From NCBI GenBank assembly GCA_025352185.1, contig JANXTV010000290.1:1-11585 (forward strand): 11,585 bases of DNA, read 5' to 3'. Of this stretch, positions 1-7,847 are shown piece after piece (position 1 is the stretch's first letter; each line of letters opens with the position of its first letter). The notes under the pieces were generated by a model. It saw nothing but the letters and a program-made list of their open reading frames with translations. It was not told where the DNA came from and searched no databases. The translations under genes and the position numbers were made by a program. The DNA comes from Oligoflexia bacterium (lineage in GTDB: Bacteria > Bdellovibrionota > UBA1018).

Positions 1-636
1 AAGAAAGTGAAGTGGAAGGACTCGTTTTCCTATACCGAAAGGGGCGGCCTGAATCCGGCGAACCCGACCTGCAAACTTTTCTTAGACTCTGATGGAGTCT
101 ACGGGTCTTACGGACGAATTATCAGCAACTACATTAAGGACGACATTAAGCACGATGGAACTTCGGTTCTCCTCTCCGATTCAATTCTGGGAATGGAGAG
201 TTCACCTAAAGCTTGTCCGCTCTGGAAAACGTTCGATCAAGAAATGAAAATTAAGTTCTGGGTTTGGACATTCGCCGCGATCGCATCGGCCGAATCCAGC
301 TGCAAATGGGATATAAAGGAAGCATGGGGAGTAAACGACACCTGTACGGGTCTCCTCCAACTTGAACGGGGATATAAACTTCGTTCGCACCGCGGCCCGA
401 ATTGCGCGAGCGTTTCCCCCACCGAAATTCGTAAGGCCTACGGGAACCTCCGCTGTGGTCTCGATATGATGAAACAGCAGATTGTCACTCCGAAAGAAGA
501 CGGATCACCGGATTTCGATGGTCGCGTCTACCCCGGACCCGGAATGAAAGCACAGTCGTACTGGTTAAAGCTCCGACGCGTAAATGGCGGTGATATTGGC
601 CGACTGATGCGGGCCTTTAAACCCTGCGGCGCATAG
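1..636 (+). CDS. Cysteine-rich SLT/lysozyme-like protein (5' partial)
   Basis: The reading frame is open from base 1, so the true start lies upstream; the GTG at base 7 is only the first start-like codon. Numbering from that GTG, residues 84-120 resemble the core of a soluble lytic transglycosylase (lysozyme fold): a hydrophobic helix ending ASAESS puts Glu96 where the catalytic acid sits, GLLQL (115-119) matches the family's GLMQ-type motif, and NLRCGLDMM further on matches the Asn-x-x-x-Gly helix. Seven cysteines (22, 70, 99, 113 and three later) suggest disulfides and hence an exported protein, although any signal peptide would be outside the window. The expected role is cleavage of peptidoglycan glycan strands in the periplasm or in another cell's wall. 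It converges on rlmE with 31 bases between and no clear terminator hairpin. The fold assignment is moderate; activity is inferred from Glu96. A non-enzymatic member of the fold is possible. Confidence 0.6.
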   Translation, partial: KKVKWKDSFSYTERGGLNPANPTCKLFLDSDGVYGSYGRIISNYIKDDIKHDGTSVLLSDSILGMESSPKACPLWKTFDQEMKIKFWVWTFAAIASAESSCKWDIKEAWGVNDTCTGLLQLERGYKLRSHRGPNCASVSPTEIRKAYGNLRCGLDMMKQQIVTPKEDGSPDFDGRVYPGPGMKAQSYWLKLRRVNGGDIGRLMRAFKPCGA

Positions 637-667
637 TCGAAAGACTGGGATCCTCGCCCGAGCGAAA

Positions 668-1270
668 CTAGTACGCTCCGCCTTTAAAACCTCGCGCCAC
701 GAAGAATATTTCTTTCGACTCCTGGCGAGTGCTTTTCGGTTTAATGAGATCGATTTTCGTAAATCGTGCCCGGAGGTTATTCCGAAAGTTTTCGAATTCG
801 TCGCTGTGGAATAACTTACAGACGAAGGTTCCTTCTTTTCGGAGGAATCGTTCAGACGTCTCCACGGCGAGCATACAGAGTTCAAGTGAGCGCATTTGAT
901 CCTGAAGTCGGTATCCGGTCGTTTTCGGTGCCATATCGGAAAGAACGATATCAAAGGGCGGCGCGATCCCAAGTTCCGTCATTTTTTTCCCGAGGTCGAG
1001 TTCGCGCATGTCGGCAGTCAGAAAAAGCGCGTTCTGGAGGGTAATTTTAATCGCTTGAATATCGATCCCGAGCACTTTTCCGTGAAGCCCTACTTTTTCG
1101 GATGCGTACTGGGACCAGGATCCCGGCGCGGCACCTAGATCGAGAACTTTCATACCGGGCTTGAAAATTCTTAAACGCACGTCGATTTCCTGAATCTTAA
1201 ATACCGAGCGCGCGGCGTAATTCTCTTCTTTCGCTTTCCGGTAGTAATAGTCTTTCGGGTCGTATGCCAT
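668..1270 (-). CDS. rlmE: 23S rRNA (uridine-2'-O)-methyltransferase RlmE
   Basis: RlmE (RrmJ/FtsJ) transfers a methyl group from S-adenosylmethionine to the 2'-oxygen of U2552 (E. coli numbering) in the 23S rRNA A-loop, a late step in large-subunit maturation in the cytoplasm. The 200-residue product is the usual length. It shows RSVFKIQEID at the N-terminus, the SAM-binding LDLGAAPGSW (43-52), LSDMAP (110-115), FVCKLF (149-154) and KEIFFVARGF (186-195). The K-D-K-E catalytic tetrad is complete as Lys25, Asp112, Lys152 and Glu187. The ATG start sits directly before the conserved N-terminal helix; the Shine-Dalgarno is weak (AAGAG-like). It follows the SDR gene by 23 bases on the same strand and is probably cotranscribed, with no obvious functional link. 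Confidence is high. Confidence 0.95.
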   Translation of the reverse strand: MAYDPKDYYYRKAKEENYAARSVFKIQEIDVRLRIFKPGMKVLDLGAAPGSWSQYASEKVGLHGKVLGIDIQAIKITLQNALFLTADMRELDLGKKMTELGIAPPFDIVLSDMAPKTTGYRLQDQMRSLELCMLAVETSERFLRKEGTFVCKLFHSDEFENFRNNLRARFTKIDLIKPKSTRQESKEIFFVARGFKGGAY

Positions 1271-1293
1271 GGCGAGATTCTCTTACCGTAGTT

Positions 1294-2037
1294 TTAAAGA
1301 TTTGAGTGAATTTCAATCACCGTGCCGGTCACTCCCGACGAAGCCCGCGAATCGGCGAGCGCGGAGATTACGCGGGCTACGTCGGCCGGAGTCGTTTCCG
1401 TGCGGAGGTGGGGCGCCGCTTTACGGAGCATCTCCGTATCGACAGCGCCGGGCGCGACGGCGTTCACCCGAATTCCGAGGGGCTTTCCCTCTACGGCGAG
1501 GGCTTCGGTCATTCCGATAATTGCTGCTTTCGAAGTCACGTAGAGAGCGAGCCCAGGAAATTTTTCGGTTCCCGTCACGCCGCCGAGGGAACTGATGTTT
1601 ATGATGGTACCCGGGCGGCTCGGACCTTCCGCCTTCACCAGTCGCCGCATGAATTCGTGGGAAAGGAGGAGCGGAGTTTCGATGTTGATCGCCTGAATCT
1701 TCCTCCACTCCCGGAGAATATCCTCCCGGGTCGACTCTGCGAAAGGCGTGACATATCCAATCGCCGCGTTGTTCACGAGGACGGTTACCGGTCCGCGAAA
1801 CTTTTCGAGCGCAAAATCGAAAAGCCGGCGAGTCGAATCGGGTGCACTTAAATCAAGGGCGAATCCTTCGATCGCGCCTCCGTCCCGGGCAGTTTTTCGA
1901 ACGGCCTCGACGGTGGCCCGGACTTCCGCCTCGGTCCGGCTCACGATCACGACTTGCGCGCCCAGGGAGGCGAGTCGTTCGGCCGAAGCCGCGCCGATGC
2001 CCCGGCCCCCGCCGGTAACGATGGCCGTTGCGCCCAT
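1294..2037 (-). CDS. Short-chain dehydrogenase/reductase (classical SDR, FabG-like)
   Basis: This is a classical SDR of about 247 residues, a cytoplasmic NAD(P)-dependent oxidoreductase with a Rossmann fold. From the ATG at 2037, the cofactor motif TGGGRGIG is at residues 8-15, NNAA at 89-92, catalytic Asn118, the INISS Ser at 149-150, and YVTSK with Tyr166 and Lys170. An Arg at the end of beta-2 (VSR, 32-34) suggests NADP(H). The Ser-to-Tyr spacing is three residues longer than typical. I chose the ATG at 2037 because it places the glycine motif where SDRs usually have it and is preceded by GGGAG five bases upstream. An ATG at 2085 and a TTG at 2112 give longer products (263 and 272 residues) without a good ribosome site. 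The substrate cannot be read from sequence. FabG-like 3-oxoacyl-ACP reduction is the default, but its divergent position next to two pterin-synthase homologues makes a pterin reductase role conceivable. Confidence 0.87.
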   Translation of the reverse strand: MGATAIVTGGGRGIGAASAERLASLGAQVVIVSRTEAEVRATVEAVRKTARDGGAIEGFALDLSAPDSTRRLFDFALEKFRGPVTVLVNNAAIGYVTPFAESTREDILREWRKIQAINIETPLLLSHEFMRRLVKAEGPSRPGTIINISSLGGVTGTEKFPGLALYVTSKAAIIGMTEALAVEGKPLGIRVNAVAPGAVDTEMLRKAAPHLRTETTPADVARVISALADSRASSGVTGTVIEIHSNL

Positions 2038-2156
2038 AAAGGCTCCCGGTAACGAATCAGTAAGAGTAGAGGCTTCTTTTCCCATAGTTTTCCCGAGGCC
2101 CGAACCTAGCAAAGAAAGCGCTTCAAATCGCTAACAAACTGCGTTACCTCCTTCAA
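2038..2156. other. Divergent intergenic region, SDR / PTPS pair
   Basis: This is the longest gap in the window and must hold promoters for both divergent units. It contains an 8-base perfect palindrome AAGCGCTT (2116-2123) that could be a small operator or chance. It also contains ACCTCCTT (2146-2153) just before the PTPS start, which on the minus strand reads as a strong Shine-Dalgarno but leads only to a stop after four codons. I cannot assign a -35/-10 pair with confidence on either strand. Confidence 0.4.
2043..2047 (-). promoter_or_regulatory. Shine-Dalgarno favouring the 2037 SDR start
   Basis: On the minus strand GGGAG lies five bases before the ATG at 2037. The longer in-frame starts at 2085 and 2112 have no comparable site, so this decides the start choice. 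Confidence 0.5.
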
Positions 2157-2646
2157 ATGTCCGAATTATCCGGGATTTACCGCATTAAAATCCGCAAGGA
2201 GGCGCTGAAGTTTTCGGCTGCCCATATGACTTTTTTCGCGGACGGGACGAAGGAGAATCTCCACGGCCATAATTACCGCACCGAACTCCGGGTCGAATTC
2301 GAAAAATTTTCCCTCGCCGAAATGCTCCCTTTTTCTGACTTAAAGCAGGGAATGAAAAAGATCTGCCGCGAATGGGACGAGATGGTTCTCCTCCCCGAAC
2401 GCTGCCCTTTCCTGAAGGTGACCGGGAAATCAGGTCCGAGCGTCGAGATCGAAGCGTGCGGAAAGCGGTACGTATTTCCCGCGGATGAAACTCTTTTTCT
2501 TCCCACGGATAACGTCACGACCGAATCGCTTGCGGAAATATTCTGCCGCCGGATGATCGCCCTGCTTTCGAAAGATTCTTTAATGGAAGCAAAGGTCCGC
2601 TCGATTGAAGTCATTATCGAAGAAATGCTGGGACAGGGGGCTTCGT

Positions 2647-2663
<17 letters not shown>
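2157..2663 (+). CDS. 6-pyruvoyl-tetrahydropterin synthase/QueD family protein, PTPS-III-like
   Basis: The family acts on 7,8-dihydroneopterin triphosphate in a zinc-dependent T-fold enzyme, leading to tetrahydrobiopterin, preQ0 (QueD) or, for PTPS-III, 6-hydroxymethyl-dihydropterin for folate. The 168-residue product keeps the zinc ligands: FSAAH (His23) and HGH (His36, His38). The usual catalytic Cys, four residues before the first HGH histidine, is Lys32, while Glu33 creates the ExxHGH signature described for PTPS-III. The later Asp-His pair of QueD is Asp74-Glu75 (WDEMVLLP). NVTTES (119-124) and EEMLGQGASY (155-164) match the substrate-binding C-terminal part. An extra segment at about 89-116 makes it longer than QueD (about 120). 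The ATG is the only start keeping FSAAH; there is no Shine-Dalgarno, so a leaderless or weakly initiated message is likely. It overlaps the next homologue by 17 bases. The fold is secure; the reaction is uncertain. Confidence 0.82.
2635..2640 (+). promoter_or_regulatory. Shine-Dalgarno for the second PTPS-like gene
   Basis: AGGGGG lies inside the end of the first PTPS-like gene, six bases before the ATG at 2647. It supports that start over the TTG at 2605 and implies translational coupling of the two genes. Confidence 0.55.
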
Positions 2664-4109
<1,446 letters not shown>

Positions 4110-4111
<2 letters not shown>

Positions 4112-5114
4112 ACCACTTATAGTGACGAATATGTTCACCCTTTTCCGAAATCTCGGACATCGCTTTAATGCCAATTTCGAGATGCAGATCGGTGAAAGTT
4201 TTAAAAACAGAAGATGCGGATTTCTTCGTCTTAATTCCGCCGCGCTTCAGCGGAAGATCCGAGACGAGAAGAAGTGCGCCAATCGGTACCTTACTCGCGA
4301 AACCGCTCACGAAGAGGGTCGCCGTTTCCATATCGATTCCAAGCGACCGCTCTTCGTAGAGTTGGGCCTTAAACCGTTCGTCGAATTCCCAGAACCGGTA
4401 GTCCATCGTGTGTACGACGCCCGTTCGGTAATCGAGACCCCGCTCTACGACGATCTCGGAAACGAATTTTTGGATCTTAAAGGTTGGGAGCGCCGGAACC
4501 TGCATCGGCATAAAGTGAATCGAGGCACCTTCGTCCCGAATCGCCGCGGTCGGAAGAATAAAATCGCCCTTCTTTAAAGTGCGGTGAAGTCCCCCACACA
4601 TTCCGAGAAAAAGAACGGCTTTCGGCTCGACGACCGAGAGGAGCTCAATCGCAAGCGCTGCCATCGGTGAACCAATCGAAAAGTTTACGATCGTGACATC
4701 CGCCGAGTCGCTATGAACGACGGTCATCGCCGAACCTCGCGTTTTTTCCGAACCGCAGAGCGAATGGAAACGTTCGATATAATATTCGAAGTTCGTCAGA
4801 ATAATCTGCTTTTTAAACTTAGACGGATGCGAGCCGGTATAGCGCTCGAGCATGTCGCGGGCGATTTTCGCCTTCTTCGCGTTATTATACGTCCGATTGA
4901 AGTTCGGAATGATGAACGGGTTTCCTTTGTAGAGCTTTTCTTGCTTATCGGCGGAGGCATCCCGAATTTTCGAGGACTCCAGACCCTTCAAAGTTTTTGG
5001 CGGCGCCGGACGAACCGACTTCTTCGATGATTTTACAGCTTTTTTTCTTTTGGCCACGTTAGAGAAGAGCTTACCCGTGCCGCGGTGAGCAAACAAGACT
5101 TTACCCGATTTCAT
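4110..5114 (-). CDS. AMP nucleosidase-like protein with basic N-terminal extension
   Basis: AMP nucleosidase hydrolyses AMP to adenine and ribose 5-phosphate in the cytoplasm, using a nucleoside-phosphorylase fold. From about residue 85 the protein follows the short single-domain form: RDMLERYTG (86-94), ILTNFEYYIERF (105-116), the phosphate/ribose loop NFSIGSPMAAL (144-154), GMCGGLHRTLKKGD (171-184), DMET (261-264, ribose contacts) and SDLPL with the likely catalytic Asp286. Residues 1-80 are an extension not usual in the short form, with about 15 Lys/Arg in the first 50 and runs such as KRKK and SSKK. It could bind nucleic acid or membrane. Alternatively, the real start is internal, but the next Met is 88, too late for the fold, and no GTG/TTG there has a good ribosome site. 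Only 27 bases separate this ATG from the divergent GT51 start. The gene precedes mreB and is coupled to it. A related nucleoside hydrolase is the alternative. Confidence 0.85.
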
Positions 5115-5141
5115 TCCGGATGATTTCGCATTGCACCGAAG

Positions 5142-6065
5142 TTGCCGCGTGGGGTACTTTTAGAGCCCGTGCCCCCACCGAAAATTTCTCACCCCTTTTC
5201 GATCACTTTCGGAAAGATCGCACTCGCGACGGCCCTTTTCGGAATGGTCCTCGGCGTCGCCATTGCGTACGGGGCGTACCGCCTGATGGTCCGGGAATTT
5301 CCCGATGTTTCCGTTCTAAATTCCCGCTATCCGCAGGTCCTTTATCAGGGTGCGAAGCTCCCCGTAAAAGTGAAATTGGTTTCGAGCCCGCCCGCCGGCT
5401 GGACGAAAATCGATCAGATTTCGAAAGTCGCCCTGGGCGCCGTTGTCGTCAGCGAGGACTGGGCCTTTTTCGCCCACGATGGATACGACGCGAATCAACT
5501 GAAGGAAGCCATCCAAGAGGATCTCTCGGATGGAAAATTCTCTCGCGGGGCGAGTACCATCACGATGCAGGTCGTGAAGAATGTTTTCCTTTCCCAAGAG
5601 AAGACCCTCTACCGGAAAGGGAAAGAGTTTATTCTCGCAATTTGGATGAGCCGAAAAGTGCCAAAACGGAAAGTGCTCGAGGTGTATTTCAATATCGCCG
5701 AATGGGGTGAGGGAATTTTTGGAATCGGCGGCGCCGCCCGCAAATACTTCGGGAAGCCACCGTCCGAACTTTCTCCTCGAGAAGGGGCCTTCCTCGCAAT
5801 GCTCCTCCCGTCTCCGAAACGTTATTCCCAGTCTTTTCGGGATGGAGCGCTGACGAAATACGCCAGTAAGACGGTGAACTCGATTCTCGAGAAAATGGCC
5901 CAAGCTCACTACATCACCGAAGAAGAGCGAGACGCCGCGATTCGATCCCGAATGGCTTTTGAAATTAAGTCTTCTTCACCCGATGTCACCGACGGAAATC
6001 CGACACCCGAAGAAGGTGACCCCGAATCTCCGCGCGAGCTTGACCTGAGCGAATCCGGCGGGTGA
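5142..6065 (+). CDS. mtgA: GT51 peptidoglycan glycosyltransferase (MtgA-like)
   Basis: This enzyme polymerises lipid II into glycan strands at the outer face of the inner membrane. The protein has a short cytoplasmic tail, one membrane helix (about 26-46) and a GT51 domain. SEDWAFFAHDG (104-114) carries the first catalytic Glu105; RGASTITMQ (135-143), RKGKEFILA (158-166), and YFNIAEWGEGIFG (182-194) with the second Glu187 complete the five motifs. After the domain come KMAQ and YITEEERDAAI, the helix that links GT51 to transpeptidase in class A PBPs, then an acidic, Pro/Ser-rich tail (about 274-307). At 307 residues it is longer than typical MtgA (about 240). A transpeptidase gene follows after 10 bases, so this may be half of a divided class A PBP. 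The start is uncertain: TTG 5142 or GTG 5169, neither with a clear Shine-Dalgarno. The symbol is by domain similarity, not proven orthology. Confidence 0.9.
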   Translation: MPRGVLLEPVPPPKISHPFSITFGKIALATALFGMVLGVAIAYGAYRLMVREFPDVSVLNSRYPQVLYQGAKLPVKVKLVSSPPAGWTKIDQISKVALGAVVVSEDWAFFAHDGYDANQLKEAIQEDLSDGKFSRGASTITMQVVKNVFLSQEKTLYRKGKEFILAIWMSRKVPKRKVLEVYFNIAEWGEGIFGIGGAARKYFGKPPSELSPREGAFLAMLLPSPKRYSQSFRDGALTKYASKTVNSILEKMAQAHYITEEERDAAIRSRMAFEIKSSSPDVTDGNPTPEEGDPESPRELDLSESGG

Positions 6066-6075
6066 GAATGTTAAA

Positions 6076-7416
6076 ATGGGTCGGCGCAAGAAAATCATAA
6101 TCACGGGACTGGGCGGAATTATCGTCGCAGCCTCGATCGGATCCTACTCGGCCTACCTCACGCGCGAAAAATGGGTGGGGCCCGCGCAGGTGGTCTTAGG
6201 ACTTAAGCCGACCATCACGAAAACCGACATCGCCCGGGCTCTCTCCGAAAAAGGTGTCGAAAAAGATCTCCCGACCGACGTCATTCTCGATCTGAAGGGC
6301 CGCCCATACCCGGTCGGCGTCGAATACACGACTCACGCGGGTCTCACGGCGGAAATGCTGAAACTCCTCCACCAATACAAGCCCGACTACGGCGCCTTCG
6401 TCGCGGTCGATGCGACGACCGGACGCGTACTGACGCTCATCAGTTACGCCGAAGACCAGAAATGGGTTCCCCAGAATCTCGCGCTCCGGGCGACGTTCCC
6501 TTCGGCTTCCGTATTTAAGGTCGTAACGGCGGCCGCCGCCATTTCCGAACGAAAGATGAACGCGGGTTCGATCGTCTCCTTTAACGGCCGCGCCCATACG
6601 CTCTATAAACGGAATATTTTCCAAGACGCGACGAATCGCTGGACGACGCACATGACTCTGAAGGACGCATTCGCCCGCTCGGTGAATGCGGTTTTCGGGA
6701 AGCTCGGCGTCTTCATCGTCGGACCCACTGAATTAAAATCCTACGCCGAAAAATTTGGATTTAACCGAAAACTCCCGAGCGATTTACCCGTTCAGGAGGG
6801 TCGCGCGGCGATCACGGAAGATCCGTGGGAAATCGCCGAAGCCGCGTCGGGTTTTACGAAATTAAACACGATGAGTCCGCTCCAGGGCGCGCTCATCGCG
6901 GCGGCGATTGCGAACGAAGGCCGCCTCATGGAGCCGTATGTCGTTTCGTCTCTAAAGAACGGAGACGGCGAAGTCGTGTATACGGGCGCGCCAAAACTTT
7001 CAAACGTCGTGATCGAGCCGCAGGCCGCAGCCGAAATGAAAATTCTGATGGGCGAAACGGTTTCGAGCGGAACGTCGCGCGGTGCCTTCCGTGGCTTTAA
7101 AAAGGGAGCGCTCGGATACGTCGACGTCGGCGGTAAGACGGGATCTCTCACCGGGAACGATCCGGAAGGTCGGTACGACTGGTTCGTCGGTTACGGAATT
7201 TCGGGCGAACACCGCATTGCGGTCGCATCCCTCGTGATTTCGAAAGAATATTGGAAAGTAAAATCAAGTTACCTCGCCCGTAAAGCGATCGAAGTTTTCT
7301 TCCAGGAAAACCTCGGTAATCGCACGATCACGGCCGACCGCCGGGTTGCTTCCCGTGCGAGACGCGTTGCGCTTGCGACGAAGCGAAGGAACCTCCGCTC
7401 CCGGAAAGCCGAATGA
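6076..7416 (+). CDS. Stand-alone penicillin-binding transpeptidase
   Basis: This is a membrane-anchored D,D-transpeptidase that cross-links peptidoglycan stem peptides. A basic start (GRRKK) and one membrane helix (about 7-27) precede a linker and a transpeptidase domain beginning near residue 104 (DYGAFVAVDATTGRVL). Active-site motifs are SVFK (145-148, acylated Ser145), SVN (202-204) and KTG (354-356). There is neither a GT51 domain nor the class B dimerisation module; the 100-residue N-terminal part is short. The last 35 residues are strongly basic (about 12 Arg/Lys against 2 acids). The start ATG has GGTGAG nine bases upstream, overlapping the stop of the glycosyltransferase gene 10 bases before. 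Its stop overlaps the dtd start (ATGA). The pairing with GT51 suggests the two proteins act together as a two-chain class A PBP. Penicillin-binding activity is secure from the motifs; the exact class is not. Confidence 0.9.
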   Translation: MGRRKKIIITGLGGIIVAASIGSYSAYLTREKWVGPAQVVLGLKPTITKTDIARALSEKGVEKDLPTDVILDLKGRPYPVGVEYTTHAGLTAEMLKLLHQYKPDYGAFVAVDATTGRVLTLISYAEDQKWVPQNLALRATFPSASVFKVVTAAAAISERKMNAGSIVSFNGRAHTLYKRNIFQDATNRWTTHMTLKDAFARSVNAVFGKLGVFIVGPTELKSYAEKFGFNRKLPSDLPVQEGRAAITEDPWEIAEAASGFTKLNTMSPLQGALIAAAIANEGRLMEPYVVSSLKNGDGEVVYTGAPKLSNVVIEPQAAAEMKILMGETVSSGTSRGAFRGFKKGALGYVDVGGKTGSLTGNDPEGRYDWFVGYGISGEHRIAVASLVISKEYWKVKSSYLARKAIEVFFQENLGNRTITADRRVASRARRVALATKRRNLRSRKAE

Positions 7417-7847
7417 GGGCTCTCGTCCAGCGTGTGAAGTGGGGGAGGGTGGTCGTCGAGGGAAAGGTCGTAGGGGAAATCGGACCGGGGATCGTCACGC
7501 TCCTCGGGGTCGGGTCGAATGACACCCTCGCGGACGTAACTCGGATCATCGGGAAAATCGCAAAACTTCGAATCTTCGAGGATGCCGACGGAAAAATGAA
7601 TCGATCGCTCCTGGATCTGTCTTACGCGCATCTCATTATTTCTCAGTTCACACTCTACGGTGACACTTCCAAGGGAAACCGCCCGAGTTTTATCGATGCG
7701 GGAAAGCCCGAACTGGCACGCGCCCTCTACGAAAATGCCATCGAAGCGTCCCGGGCCCTCGGAATAAAAACCGAAGCCGGCCAGTTTCAAGCCCACATGG
7801 AAGTCTCGCTTTTAAACGACGGACCCGTTACGTTCTGGCTCGAGTGA
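7413..7847 (+). CDS. dtd: D-aminoacyl-tRNA deacylase
   Basis: Dtd hydrolyses D-amino acids (and Gly on tRNA-Ala) mischarged onto tRNA, keeping them out of protein. The 144-residue product matches the family length, begins with MRALVQRV, and carries the two signature motifs that face each other in the dimer: SQFTL (77-81) within SQFTLYGDTSKGNRPSF, and NDGPVTFW (135-142) with the Gly-cisPro pair 137-138 that gives chiral selectivity. It overlaps the preceding PBP by four bases (ATGA) and the following rsmH by one base (TGATG), so it is embedded in the murein operon. The link is sensible, since cells making D-Ala and D-Glu need tRNA proofreading. It occupies the position before rsmH where mraZ normally stands. 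Confidence is very high. Confidence 0.96.
   Translation: MRALVQRVKWGRVVVEGKVVGEIGPGIVTLLGVGSNDTLADVTRIIGKIAKLRIFEDADGKMNRSLLDLSYAHLIISQFTLYGDTSKGNRPSFIDAGKPELARALYENAIEASRALGIKTEAGQFQAHMEVSLLNDGPVTFWLE

Noticed and set aside
637..667. Possible terminator between the SLT-like gene and rlmE
   Set aside because: Only a four-base CTCG/CGAG pairing with a two-base loop and no T-tract; too weak.
565..972. Long open frames opposite or across rlmE (565-972 minus, 766-1044 plus)
   Set aside because: These are out-of-frame shadows of rlmE with arginine- and serine-rich, motif-free products.
2131..2154. Minus-strand GAAGGAGG as ribosome site of an extended SDR start
   Set aside because: The SDR frame has a stop at 2131-2133, and the only start at suitable spacing gives a four-codon ORF.
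2605..2646. TTG 2605 as start of the second PTPS-like gene
   Set aside because: It would overlap the first gene by 59 bases with no ribosome site; ATG 2647 has AGGGGG six bases upstream.
5131..5160. TTGCAC and TACTTT, 18 bases apart, as a sigma-70 promoter for the murein operon
   Set aside because: About three of six matches in each box, which is chance level, and it would place the start inside the assigned GT51 coding region.
5316..5909. 197-codon minus-strand frame opposite the GT51 gene
   Set aside because: The product is low-complexity and shows no motif, while the plus strand carries all GT51 motifs; it arises from codon bias.
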